64,000 nt of DNA from NCBI RefSeq assembly GCF_001494595.1, contig NZ_LN929908.1, positions 1 to 64,000 on the forward strand, given 5' to 3'. The first letter of the stretch is position 1. Each line of letters starts with the position of its first letter. The position numbers and the translations under genes are program-made. The stretch is from Mycobacterium sp. M26 (GTDB lineage: Bacteria > Actinomycetota > Actinomycetes > Mycobacteriales > Mycobacteriaceae). Below the pieces are notes generated by a model, which ran no database searches, had not been told where the DNA came from, and saw only the letters and a list, made by a program, of their open reading frames with translations. Positions 56,247 to 64,000 of the stretch are shown one piece after another.

Positions 56247-57629
56247 ATGAATCCCGCGCGGTGGCGGCGCTCCACCCACGCGTTGGTCGCCGCGGCGGTC
56301 ATCGCGCTGGTCGCCGTCGTCGTCGCGGTCGTGGCTGTGGCCACCGGCGGGGATACCAGTAACGCCCAGCTCCCGGCGCCGCGTCCGCCGGCCACGGCCA
56401 AACCGGCCGTCGTCCCGGTCTCGGATTCCGCAGGTACCCCGTCCCCGGCGGGGCTGACCGCCGCGCTGGCCGCCCCGGTGGCCGACCCCAATCTCGGCAA
56501 CATCACCGGCCGCATCACCGACGCCAGCACCGGTAAGCAGCTGTGGGAGCAGCGCTCCGGAGTGCCGATGCAGCCGGCGTCGACCAACAAGGTGCTCACC
56601 GCCGGTGCCGCGCTGCTGACGCTGGACCGTGACGAGCGGGTCACCACCACGGTGGTCGCCGCCGATCAGACCCGCCAGCCCGGTGTGGTGGTGCTCGTCG
56701 GCGGCGGTGACCCGACGCTGTCGGCGGCCCCGGCCGACGAGGACACCTGGTATCGGGGTGCCGCCCGGATCAGCGACCTGGCCGATCAGGTCCGCAAGAG
56801 CGGGATCGACGTGACCGCGGTCCAGGTCGACGGATCGCTGTTCAGCGGGCCGGACTTCGCGCCGGGCTGGGATCCCGCCGATATCGACGGCGGTGACATC
56901 GCGCCGATCCAGGCGGTGATGGTCGACGCCGGCCGCACCCAGCCCACCACGGTCGAGTCGCGCCGCTCCACCACACCGGCCCTGGACGCCGGCCGGGCGC
57001 TGGCGTCGATGCTGGGCGTCAACCCGGCCACCGTCGCGTTCGCCGCCACCGCCCCGACCGGACGGCAGCTGGCCGCGGTGCAGTCCGCCCCGCTGATGGA
57101 GCGGCTGCGCCAGATGATGAACGCCTCGGACAACGTGATGGCCGAAACCATCGGCCGCGAGGTCGCCAAAGCCACCGGCCGTCCGCAGAGCTTCGCCGGC
57201 GCCGTCGACGCGGTGACCAGCGCGCTGCGGTCGGCAGGAGTCGACATGACGGGCGCGACATTGGTCGACTCCAGCGGGTTGTCGGTGCTGGACCGGCTGA
57301 CCGCCACCACCCTCGATGAGGTGGTCGGTGCGGCGGCCGGTCAGGATCACCCGCAGATGCGGCCACTGGTGGACCTGCTGCCGATCGCCGGCGGCAGTGG
57401 CACCCTGTCCGACCGTTTCCTCGGCGGTGACCCGACCACCTCACCGGCCGGGTGGCTGCGCGCCAAGACCGGCTCGCTGACGGGAACCAACTCGCTGGCC
57501 GGGATCGTCACCGACGCCGGCGGCCGGGTGCTGACCTTCGCGTTCATCTCCAATGACGCCGGACCGATGGGACGGGTGGCCATCGACACCCTGGCCGCCA
57601 CCCTGCGCACCTGCGGGTGCGGCGGATGA
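56247..57629 (+). CDS. dacB: D-alanyl-D-alanine carboxypeptidase, PBP4 type
   Basis: A 460-residue class C PBP (Rv3627c type, S13 family) that trims or cleaves peptidoglycan peptides. A signal anchor (residues 13-33) and Pro/Ala linker come first. The active-site Ser112 and Lys115 are in PASTNKVL, the SxN equivalent is in ASDNVMAE, and KTG is in RAKTGSLTG. The insertion between the first two motifs is typical of PBP4. Its TGA overlaps the next ATG. Confidence 0.92.
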   Translation: MNPARWRRSTHALVAAAVIALVAVVVAVVAVATGGDTSNAQLPAPRPPATAKPAVVPVSDSAGTPSPAGLTAALAAPVADPNLGNITGRITDASTGKQLWEQRSGVPMQPASTNKVLTAGAALLTLDRDERVTTTVVAADQTRQPGVVVLVGGGDPTLSAAPADEDTWYRGAARISDLADQVRKSGIDVTAVQVDGSLFSGPDFAPGWDPADIDGGDIAPIQAVMVDAGRTQPTTVESRRSTTPALDAGRALASMLGVNPATVAFAATAPTGRQLAAVQSAPLMERLRQMMNASDNVMAETIGREVAKATGRPQSFAGAVDAVTSALRSAGVDMTGATLVDSSGLSVLDRLTATTLDEVVGAAAGQDHPQMRPLVDLLPIAGGSGTLSDRFLGGDPTTSPAGWLRAKTGSLTGTNSLAGIVTDAGGRVLTFAFISNDAGPMGRVAIDTLAATLRTCGCGG

Positions 57630-58687
57630 GCGGCACCGCGGACGATCTGACCGTCGGACGCGCCGTCGACTGGGGCTTCGCCGGCACCGTCGGCGCCTGG
57701 CTGACCCGGCCCGGGCCACCCGCCACCGACTACACCCGCCGTCAGGCGATCGAGGAACTCGCCGCCTGCGCCCGCGCCGCCGAAGGCCCGGTGCGCGACG
57801 TCACCCATCTGGGCACTGACGCCGCCGTCCCGGATGCCCGCGTCGTCGACCGCGAGGAGTGGATCCGCGCGGCCACCGAATCGATGCGGGTGATGACCGG
57901 CGGCACCGAGAAGGCGTCGAACCCGATCACCGGCCGCATCACCGGCGCCCAGACGGGGGCGGTCCTGGCGTTCGTGTCCTCCGGCATCCTCGGGCAGTTC
58001 GACCCGTTCGCGGTCGGCGCCCAGGCCGGCGGGCAGCTGCTGCTGGTCTACCCCAACGTCATCGCCGTCGAGCGCCAGCTGCGGGTGTCACCGTCGGACT
58101 TCCGGCTCTGGGTCTGCCTGCACGAGGTCACCCACCGCGTCCAGTTCAGCGCGAATCCCTGGCTGGCACAACATATGTCGCGTGCACTCGGGGTGCTGAC
58201 GTCGGATGCCGGCGACGATGTCGCCACCGTGGTGGCCCGGCTCGCCGACTTCGTCAAGGACCGCCGCTCACCGGCCAGGCAGCCCGACCCCAACAACGAC
58301 GGCATCCTCGGGTTCATGCGGGCGGTGCAGTCCGAACCGCAGCGCGCGGCGATGGACCAGCTGCTGGTGCTGGGCACCCTGCTCGAGGGCCACGCCGATC
58401 ACGTGATGGACGCCGTCGGCCCGGCAGTCGTGCCGTCGGTGCAGACCATCCGGCATCGTTTCGACCAACGCCGCCAACGCCACCAGCCGCCGCTGCAGCG
58501 ACTGCTGCGGGCGCTGCTCGGCCTGGACGCCAAGATGAGCCAGTACACCCGCGGCAAGGCGTTCGTCGACCACGTGGTGACCAAGGTCGGCATGGACCGG
58601 TTCAACACCATCTGGTCGGGTCCTGACACCCTGCCGCTGCCCGACGAGATCGAGGACCCGCAGCGGTGGATCGACCGGGTGCTGTAG
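57626..58687 (+). CDS. Zinc-dependent metalloprotease, zincin-like (Rv3626c type)
   Basis: A 353-residue zincin_2 family protein with HEVTHRVQF (HExxH) near residue 167 and a second conserved HADHVMD segment later. Related genes are labelled coenzyme F420 biosynthesis-associated, but no direct role is proven. No signal peptide is visible. It is coupled to dacB by ATGA and overlaps the start of tilS by 22 bases. Confidence 0.85.
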   Translation: MSGTADDLTVGRAVDWGFAGTVGAWLTRPGPPATDYTRRQAIEELAACARAAEGPVRDVTHLGTDAAVPDARVVDREEWIRAATESMRVMTGGTEKASNPITGRITGAQTGAVLAFVSSGILGQFDPFAVGAQAGGQLLLVYPNVIAVERQLRVSPSDFRLWVCLHEVTHRVQFSANPWLAQHMSRALGVLTSDAGDDVATVVARLADFVKDRRSPARQPDPNNDGILGFMRAVQSEPQRAAMDQLLVLGTLLEGHADHVMDAVGPAVVPSVQTIRHRFDQRRQRHQPPLQRLLRALLGLDAKMSQYTRGKAFVDHVVTKVGMDRFNTIWSGPDTLPLPDEIEDPQRWIDRVL

Positions 58688-59628
58688 CCCGGCTGCGGGC
58701 CACCCTGGCCAGGTTTGCGACGGATCAGCTGCCCGGCGCCGAGGCCTGGTGCGTGGCGCTGTCCGGCGGCCCCGACTCGCTGGCCCTGACGGCCGCCGCC
58801 GCGGTGGTGCTGCCCACCACCGCACTGATCGTCGACCACGGCCTGCAGCCCGGGTCCGCCGAGGTGGCCGATACCGCCCGCCGTCAGGCCCTCGACCTCG
58901 GTTGTGTCGACGCCCGGGTGCTGACGGTCCAGGTCGGCGCCGAGGGCGGCCCGGAGGCTGCCGCCCGCACGGCCCGCTACGCCGCCCTGGACCAGGCGCG
59001 GTCCGGCGCGCCGGTGCTACTCGGGCACACCCTCGACGATCAGGCCGAGACCGTGCTGCTGGGCCTGGGGCGCGGGTCCGGCGCCCGGTCGATCGCCGGG
59101 ATGCGGGCCGCTGACCCGCCCTGGTACCGCCCGCTGCTCGGTGAGCGCCGCACCCTCACCCACGCCGCCTGCGCCGAACTCGGCCGCACCCCGTGGGACG
59201 ACCCGCACAACCACGACGCGCGGTTCACCCGGGTGCGGCTGCGCGCCGAGGTGCTGCCGCTGCTCGAGGATGTGCTGGGCGGCGGGGTGGCCGAGGCCCT
59301 GGCCCGTACGGCCGCCTCGCTGCGCGAGGACACCGAGGCGCTCGACGCGCTGGCCGCCGAGGCGCTGGCCCGGGCGACCGACGGTGACGGGCTGGCCATC
59401 GCCGAGCTGACCGGGCTGGCGACGGCGGTGCGCCGCCGGGTCGTGCGCGAGTGGCTGCTGCGCGGGGGCGCCAGCGGTCTGAGCGACAAGCAGATCCGGG
59501 CGGTCGACGCGCTGGTCACCGGGTGGCACGGCCAGGGCGGAGCGGCCGTCGGCTCGGATCTGCGGCACCAGAGACTGTTCGCGGGCCGCCGCGACGGCAG
59601 ATTGGTGCTGTACTCGCGGCCGGTGTAA
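58666..59628 (+). CDS. tilS: tRNA(Ile)-lysidine synthetase
   Basis: A 320-residue N-type ATP pyrophosphatase. The P-loop is SGGPDS at about residues 34-39, and conserved LGHTLDDQAETVL and GMRAADP follow. It modifies the CAU anticodon of tRNA-Ile2 with lysine, so that it reads AUA, and is essential. The GTG start lies inside the end of the metalloprotease gene. The next gene, hpt, begins about 36 bases after its stop, an arrangement conserved in many bacteria. Confidence 0.92.
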   Translation: MDRPGAVARLRATLARFATDQLPGAEAWCVALSGGPDSLALTAAAAVVLPTTALIVDHGLQPGSAEVADTARRQALDLGCVDARVLTVQVGAEGGPEAAARTARYAALDQARSGAPVLLGHTLDDQAETVLLGLGRGSGARSIAGMRAADPPWYRPLLGERRTLTHAACAELGRTPWDDPHNHDARFTRVRLRAEVLPLLEDVLGGGVAEALARTAASLREDTEALDALAAEALARATDGDGLAIAELTGLATAVRRRVVREWLLRGGASGLSDKQIRAVDALVTGWHGQGGAAVGSDLRHQRLFAGRRDGRLVLYSRPV

Positions 59629-59664
59629 TTGGTCGTCGGGGCCCGGGCATGGCACAGTGTGGGC

Positions 59665-60231
59665 GTGTCGGTGCACGACCTGTACCCCGGGGACATCAAA
59701 TCGGTCCTGTTGTCCCAAGACCAGATTCAGGCCCGAACGGGGGAATTGGCGGCTCTGGTCGCCAAGGACTACGAGGACCTGAACGGCCAGGACCTGCTGC
59801 TGGTCACCGTGCTCAAGGGTGCGGTGATGTTCGTCACCGACCTGGCGCGGGCGATCCCGCTGCCCACCCAGCTGGAGTTCATGGCGGTCAGTTCGTACGG
59901 ATCCTCGACGTCGTCATCCGGCGTGGTGCGCATCCTCAAGGACCTCGACCGCGACATCCACGATCGCGACGTGCTCATCGTCGAGGACATCGTCGACTCC
60001 GGGCTGACGCTGTCCTGGCTGCTGCGCAACCTGGCGACCCGGCATCCCCGGTCGCTGCGGGTGTGCACGCTGCTGCGCAAGCCCGAGGCGGTGCGTGCCG
60101 ACGTCGACATCGCCTATGTCGGCTTCGACATCCCCAACGAGTTCGTGGTCGGTTATGGCCTGGACTACGCCGAGCGCTACCGCGACCTGCCCTATATCGG
60201 GACGCTGGACCCCCGGGTCTACGAGCCCTGA
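59665..60231 (+). CDS. hpt: Hypoxanthine-guanine phosphoribosyltransferase
   Basis: A 188-residue purine-salvage enzyme converting hypoxanthine and guanine to IMP and GMP. The PRPP loop [15 protein letters not shown], the [13 protein letters not shown] segment and base-binding [18 protein letters not shown] are all present. Several GTG codons could start it; I chose 59665 because CACAGT, a weak -10, lies 6 bases before it. It may also be read through from tilS. Its stop is 7 bases from convergent lpqG. Confidence 0.92.
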   Translation: MSVHDLYPGDIKSVLLSQDQIQARTGELAALVAKDYEDLNGQDLLLVTVLKGAVMFVTDLARAIPLPTQLEFMAVSSYGSSTSSSGVVRILKDLDRDIHDRDVLIVEDIVDSGLTLSWLLRNLATRHPRSLRVCTLLRKPEAVRADVDIAYVGFDIPNEFVVGYGLDYAERYRDLPYIGTLDPRVYEP

Positions 60232-60238
60232 CCCCCGG

Positions 60239-60955
60239 CTAGTCGAGTTCCCAGACCGCCGTCACCGAGAAGCCGACCGTCTGCTCGCCCGGCTGCAGCG
60301 GCACATCGGAAGCCATCGCCCCGCGCGGCATCGGCGTCGGCGGCGGCGGGGGCTCGCTGCCCGGTGACTCACTGATCAGCAGGATCTTGCCCAGCGACAG
60401 CCCGGACAACTCGGCGTACTGCGCAGCCCGCTCCTTGGCATCGTTGAACGCCCGGGCGCGGGCATCACTGACCAGTTTCGAGTCGTCCTCGATCGAGTAG
60501 CTCACCGAATTGATCCGGGTGGCATCACCGCCGGCGCTGATCACATTGGCCAGCACCTGCGAGGCGGTATCGAGCTTGCGGATGGTGATCTGGATCGAGT
60601 TGCTGGCCCGATAACCCGAGATCGTCGAACCATCGGTGCCGTACTGCGGTTGCAGGCTGACTCCGGTGGTGCTGATGTCCTTGGCGTCGATGCCGCTGGC
60701 ATTGAGCGCATTGAGAACGGACTTCTGCCGGTCGTTGGTCTGGTTGGTCGCCGTGGTCACGTCCGGCGCACTGGCCTCGATGCTGACATCAGCGGTCAGG
60801 GTGTCCGGGACGCCCTTGACCTGGCCGTTGCCGACGACGGTGACCTGGCGCGGATTGTTGGGTGCCGGCGCGGTACTGGCGGCGTCGCAGCCGCTGAGCA
60901 CCACGGCAGTCACACCTGCTGCGGCAACAAGAAGTCGACGTCGGGCGATCGGCAT
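60239..60955 (-). CDS. lpqG: Lipoprotein LpqG with SIMPL (DUF541) domain
   Basis: A 238-residue exported lipoprotein. The signal peptide MPIARRRLLVAAAGVTAVV ends in a lipobox, LSGC, whose Cys is lipidated. The SIMPL domain fills the rest (VTVVGNGQVKGVPDTLTADVSIEA, ISTTGVSLQPQY). The function of SIMPL lipoproteins is unknown. TACGGT lies 7 bases before the ATG (leaderless). The next gene is divergent, only 36 bases away. Confidence 0.9.
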   Translation of the reverse strand: MPIARRRLLVAAAGVTAVVLSGCDAASTAPAPNNPRQVTVVGNGQVKGVPDTLTADVSIEASAPDVTTATNQTNDRQKSVLNALNASGIDAKDISTTGVSLQPQYGTDGSTISGYRASNSIQITIRKLDTASQVLANVISAGGDATRINSVSYSIEDDSKLVSDARARAFNDAKERAAQYAELSGLSLGKILLISESPGSEPPPPPTPMPRGAMASDVPLQPGEQTVGFSVTAVWELD

Positions 60956-60991
60956 GCCTGCCACCGTAGCGTGCAGCACTACAGTCTTGGC

Positions 60992-61780
60992 ATGTCTGCG
61001 CCCCGGCTGACCCACCTCGGTGGTCCCACGACGCTGATCGAACTCGACGGCTGGCGCATCCTCACCGACCCGACTTTCGACCCGCCGGGTCGGCTCTACA
61101 AGTTCGGCTGGGGTACCTCCTCCCACAAGGTGGCCGGCCCGGCCGAATCCCCGGATGAGGTCCTTCCGGTCGACGCCGTGCTGGTCAGTCACGACCACCA
61201 TGCCGACAATCTCGACGACGCCGGCCGCGCTCTGCTGGGCCGGGCCACCACGGTGATCACCACCGCTCCCGGTGCCCGCCGGCTGTCGGCCGTCGGGGAC
61301 GACGTGCGAGGCCTGCAGAACTGGGAGTCCACCACGCTGAGCGCTCCGGGGCGAAAGTCTTTGACCGTCACCGCAACTCCGGCCCGGCACGGCCCGAAGT
61401 TCAGCAGGCCGATCGCCGGCAAGGTGATCGGGTTCGCCCTGCATCGGGACGGCGACGATGCCGCCGCGCTGTGGATGTCCGGCGACAGTGTGCTCTTCGA
61501 CGGTCTGCGCGAAGTGGCGCAACGGTTTCCCGTCGAGGTGGCCCTGCTGCATCTCGGTGGTGTGCGGTTCTGGTTCACCGGGCCGGTGCGGTTCACGATG
61601 ACCGCCGACGAGGCCGTCGAGCTGATCCGGCTGATGCGGCCCACTGTGGCCGTCCCCGTGCACTACGAGGGGTGGACCCACTTCCGTGAGCCGGAAAGCG
61701 TTCTGCGCCAGACCCTGTCGAACTCCGAGGTGGCTGACCGCATCCGCTGGCTGAGGCCAGGTGTGGCCACCGAGGTCTAG
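60992..61780 (+). CDS. Metallo-beta-lactamase-fold hydrolase, UlaG-like
   Basis: A 262-residue metal hydrolase with SHDHHADNLDDAG (HxHxDxxD) and a later VHYEGWTHF segment, resembling UlaG/RomA-type lactonases or phosphodiesterases. The substrate is unknown. TACAGT lies 6 bases before the ATG, fitting a leaderless start. In H37Rv I recall ESX/PE-PPE genes (Rv3619c-Rv3622c) at this place, so this is a lineage difference. Its stop overlaps the next convergent gene by four bases. Confidence 0.83.
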   Translation: MSAPRLTHLGGPTTLIELDGWRILTDPTFDPPGRLYKFGWGTSSHKVAGPAESPDEVLPVDAVLVSHDHHADNLDDAGRALLGRATTVITTAPGARRLSAVGDDVRGLQNWESTTLSAPGRKSLTVTATPARHGPKFSRPIAGKVIGFALHRDGDDAAALWMSGDSVLFDGLREVAQRFPVEVALLHLGGVRFWFTGPVRFTMTADEAVELIRLMRPTVAVPVHYEGWTHFREPESVLRQTLSNSEVADRIRWLRPGVATEV

Positions 61781-62952
61781 ACCGGCCCGCTGGTGTGTTC
61801 GCCGATGGCTTTCATGATCGCCTCACCGGCCCGGCCGAACAGATTGTCGCGCATATCCCTGGCCCACTCATGCGATGCCTCGCCGGCGCGGAGCTGACCT
61901 TTGAAGTGCGGGATGACCTTTCGGGCGAACAACTCATAGGAGTGGTAGGTGGCCTGCGGGTTGGCCCAGTCGTGGCCGAGCATCAGGAACGTACCGAAAC
62001 CGCCGGACCGCTCCAGCAGATCGCTGATGTAGGCGATCGCGTCATCAGGGGTGCCGATACAGCAATTGCCTTGGGCGGCATAGTCGGCGACGAACTCCCG
62101 CGGCGACGGGGTGGCCTCGTCGACGTCGTTGGACAGCGGGACGAACCCGGCCGCCCCGAAGTAGTTCGCGAAGTCCTTGAGCCCGTACGTGCAGTCCTCG
62201 ATGGCCTGCTCACGGGTGTCGGCCAGGTGCACGATGCCCAGCACCCGCCAGTTGGTCCGGTCGGGTTCGGCCCGGCCGGCCTCGGCGGCCTTGTCGGCCA
62301 CGATCCGCCAGGCGTCTTCCAGGGCGGCGAAACCGCCGGGCACCGACATCGACAGGGACAACAGCGATGTGCCCAGCGTGCCGGCCAGCCGGGGGCCGGA
62401 CGGCGACACCATTGCCGCCGTGGAGATCTCCGGGTACGGCCAGGTGTAGGGCCGGATGTGCAGTTGGGCGTCGCGCAGGGTGAACCAGTCGCAGTGCCGG
62501 TTGATCCGCTCCTCGGGCCCGGCCCGGAACAGGGCCAGGATGGCTTCCAGCGACTCGTGCATCATCTGCCGCTGCTCGACCGGATCGATCCCCATCATGT
62601 AGGCGTCCGACGGCAGCGCGCCCGGACCGGCCCCGAACATCACCCGGCCCCGCGTCAGGTGGTCCAGCAGCACCCAGCGGTCGGCGACCATCAGCGGATG
62701 GTGGTAGGGCAGTGACACCACACCGGTACCCAGCCGGATGTGCTTGGTGCGTTCGGCGGCCGCGGCGATGAACACCTCCGGGCAGGCGATCAGTTCGTAG
62801 CCACCGGAGTGGTGCTCGCCGAACCAGACCTCGTCGTAGCCGAGCCGGTCCAGTGCCACCGTGCGGTCCAGGTCGTATTCCAGTGCGACGGTGGGGGATT
62901 GGCCGACAGGATGAAATGGCGTGACGAACACGCCGAAATTGAGGGGTCGCAT
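61777..62952 (-). CDS. LLM-class flavin-dependent oxidoreductase (Rv3618 type)
   Basis: A 391-residue luciferase-like monooxygenase. N-terminal FGVFVTPFHP, EVWFGEHHSGGYE, RLGTGVVSLPYHHPL and RVMFGAGPGALP are diagnostic of the bacterial-luciferase barrel. FMN or F420 is the likely cofactor, and the substrate is unknown. It starts 3 bases after the ephA stop, so the two form an operon. An oxygenase followed by an epoxide hydrolase would be a sensible pair. Confidence 0.88.
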   Translation of the reverse strand: MRPLNFGVFVTPFHPVGQSPTVALEYDLDRTVALDRLGYDEVWFGEHHSGGYELIACPEVFIAAAAERTKHIRLGTGVVSLPYHHPLMVADRWVLLDHLTRGRVMFGAGPGALPSDAYMMGIDPVEQRQMMHESLEAILALFRAGPEERINRHCDWFTLRDAQLHIRPYTWPYPEISTAAMVSPSGPRLAGTLGTSLLSLSMSVPGGFAALEDAWRIVADKAAEAGRAEPDRTNWRVLGIVHLADTREQAIEDCTYGLKDFANYFGAAGFVPLSNDVDEATPSPREFVADYAAQGNCCIGTPDDAIAYISDLLERSGGFGTFLMLGHDWANPQATYHSYELFARKVIPHFKGQLRAGEASHEWARDMRDNLFGRAGEAIMKAIGEHTSGPV

Positions 62953-62955
62953 GGG

Positions 62956-63921
62956 TCACCACTCCAATCCGGATAGGAAAGCCAGAAGTTCACGATTGAC
63001 CTCGGCGGCCCGCTCCTGCTGAATCCAGTGCCCGGCGCCGTCGAGCAGCACCTGCCGGTAGGGACCGGTGACCACCTCGGTGGCGCGGTCGGTGCGGGTG
63101 AAGCCGAGCGTGGGATCGTCGGTGCCCCCGACGAACAATGCCGGGACACTGATGGTGTCGGCGACCGGGCTGCCCAGGATGTGCCAGTTGCGGTCGAAGC
63201 AGCGATACCAGTTCAACGCCCCGGTGAACCCGGTGCGGCCGAATTCGGCCGCGTAGTGCCCCACCTCGTCGGCCGACAGCCAGTCCGGCAACTGCTCCGG
63301 CTGGGCCAGTCTGTCCAGGAAACCGTCGGGACCCGGAGTCAGCATCCGCTGCGCGGCCTCCTCGCTGCGGGGGGTGCGCATCCCGCCCAGCAGCACCCGC
63401 ATCGTGCGCGCCGGGTCCTTGGCCAGTTCGGCGTCGGCGGGGCCGGGTTCCTGGAAGTAGAGGATGTAGAAGAAGTGGTCACCGAAGATCCGGCGGAAGG
63501 CTTCGGTCGGTGGAGTCAGCGGCCGGGGGATCGGCGGAACCGCCAGCCCAGCGACCGCCGCCACCCGGTCGGGATGCAGCAGCGGCATGTTCCAGGCCAC
63601 CACCGCACCGAAGTCGTGGCCGACGACGGCGGCCCGCTGCGCCCCCACGTCGTCGAGCAGGCCGACCACGTCCCCGGTCAGCGCGGTGATGTCGTAGGCC
63701 TCGATCTCCTCGGGGCGCGAGGACCCGCCGTAGCCGCGCTGATCGGGGGCCAGCACGTGGTAGCCGGCTTCGGCCAGCACCGGGATCTGGTGGCGCCAGG
63801 AGTACGCCAGCTCGGGGAAACCGTGGGTCAGCACCACCACCGGGGCACCCCGGTCACCGGCCTCGAGTACCCGCAGCCGCACACCGTTGACGTCAACTAA
63901 CCGTTCGGTCGGGGCGGCCAC
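62956..63921 (-). CDS. ephA: Epoxide hydrolase EphA
   Basis: A 321-residue alpha/beta hydrolase (Rv3617 type). The nucleophilic Asp is in VGHDFGAVVAWN, the oxyanion motif is HGFPELAYSWRHQ, and the conserved loop is DQRGYGGSSRP. Cap-domain tyrosines such as YILYFQEPG help open the epoxide. The catalytic His is in DGAGHWIQQE. I chose the GTG opening VAAPTERLVDVNG, which matches the length of the M. tuberculosis enzyme; a TTG 12 bases upstream is the alternative. It leads an operon with the oxidoreductase. Confidence 0.9.
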   Translation of the reverse strand: MAAPTERLVDVNGVRLRVLEAGDRGAPVVVLTHGFPELAYSWRHQIPVLAEAGYHVLAPDQRGYGGSSRPEEIEAYDITALTGDVVGLLDDVGAQRAAVVGHDFGAVVAWNMPLLHPDRVAAVAGLAVPPIPRPLTPPTEAFRRIFGDHFFYILYFQEPGPADAELAKDPARTMRVLLGGMRTPRSEEAAQRMLTPGPDGFLDRLAQPEQLPDWLSADEVGHYAAEFGRTGFTGALNWYRCFDRNWHILGSPVADTISVPALFVGGTDDPTLGFTRTDRATEVVTGPYRQVLLDGAGHWIQQERAAEVNRELLAFLSGLEW

Positions 63922-64000
63922 GGTGGTAGCCAAGCACAGCTCGCACTCCGCCGGAAGGGGCCTGTTCGCCCTCAGGTGAACCAGAACCATTCCGTAACGG

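Overview
The window is chromosomal DNA of a high-GC actinobacterium, almost certainly a fast-growing mycobacterium (Mycolicibacterium type). Reading left to right, the backbone follows the M. tuberculosis H37Rv order Rv3684 down to Rv3617 (family assignments and H37Rv order are from memory, not from a search): cds1, a metallophosphoesterase, ponA2, whiB4, the paired ArsA/Get3-like ATPases, crp, nth, marP, ephE, acs, the tad/flp pilus locus, a DUF1998 helicase, cspA, topA, an Rv3645-type adenylate cyclase, holB, galE1, ppa, dacB, tilS, hpt, lpqG and ephA. No transposase, prophage, CRISPR array or PE/PPE gene is visible.

Layout. 1-9.6 kb: tRNA-Pro, the cds1/phosphoesterase/ponA2 block, whiB4, two anion-transport-type ATPases, and a coupled DUF4177/RidA/metallo-beta-lactamase-fold trio. 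9.7-18.5 kb: crp; the overlapping run nth, thioredoxin-like, NUDIX and marP; then ephE/holin-like, a secreted protease and acs. 18.6-26.3 kb: an Rv3662c-like gene, the 6S-like RNA Ms1, a HAD phosphatase, the 6C small RNA, an XRE regulator and the tad operon. The ssd gene of that operon is frameshifted here, and its tadE lacks an ordinary start codon. 26.3-37.2 kb: sensor protein, helicase, cspA, topA, adenylate cyclase, holB and tRNA-Thr. 37.2-42.1 kb: a secreted VCBS-type protein behind a perfect CRP palindrome, then a GT-C-like membrane protein and galE1. 42.1-49.6 kb: a five-gene operon on the minus strand. It starts with a 1297-residue A-T-membrane protein built like epsilon-poly-lysine synthetase, followed by an M1 peptidase, a flippase-like protein, a GT2 and a DUF2304 protein. 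49.7-55.5 kb: a manganese-type riboswitch in front of terC, small proteins, two hydrolases and two ureide-pathway genes (alc, uraD). 55.6-64 kb: ppa, dacB/metalloprotease/tilS/hpt, lpqG, another metallo-beta-lactamase-fold protein, a luciferase-like oxidoreductase and ephA.

How it fits together. A cAMP theme runs through the window: a cyclase gene, crp, and three CRP-like palindromes, in front of acs, Ms1 and the secreted VCBS-type protein. Many genes appear to be leaderless, with a TANNNT box 6-8 bases before the start codon, and I used this to choose several starts. The best candidate for an undescribed system is the Pls-like operon at 42.1-49.6 kb. The most informative RNA elements are Ms1, 6C and the terC riboswitch.
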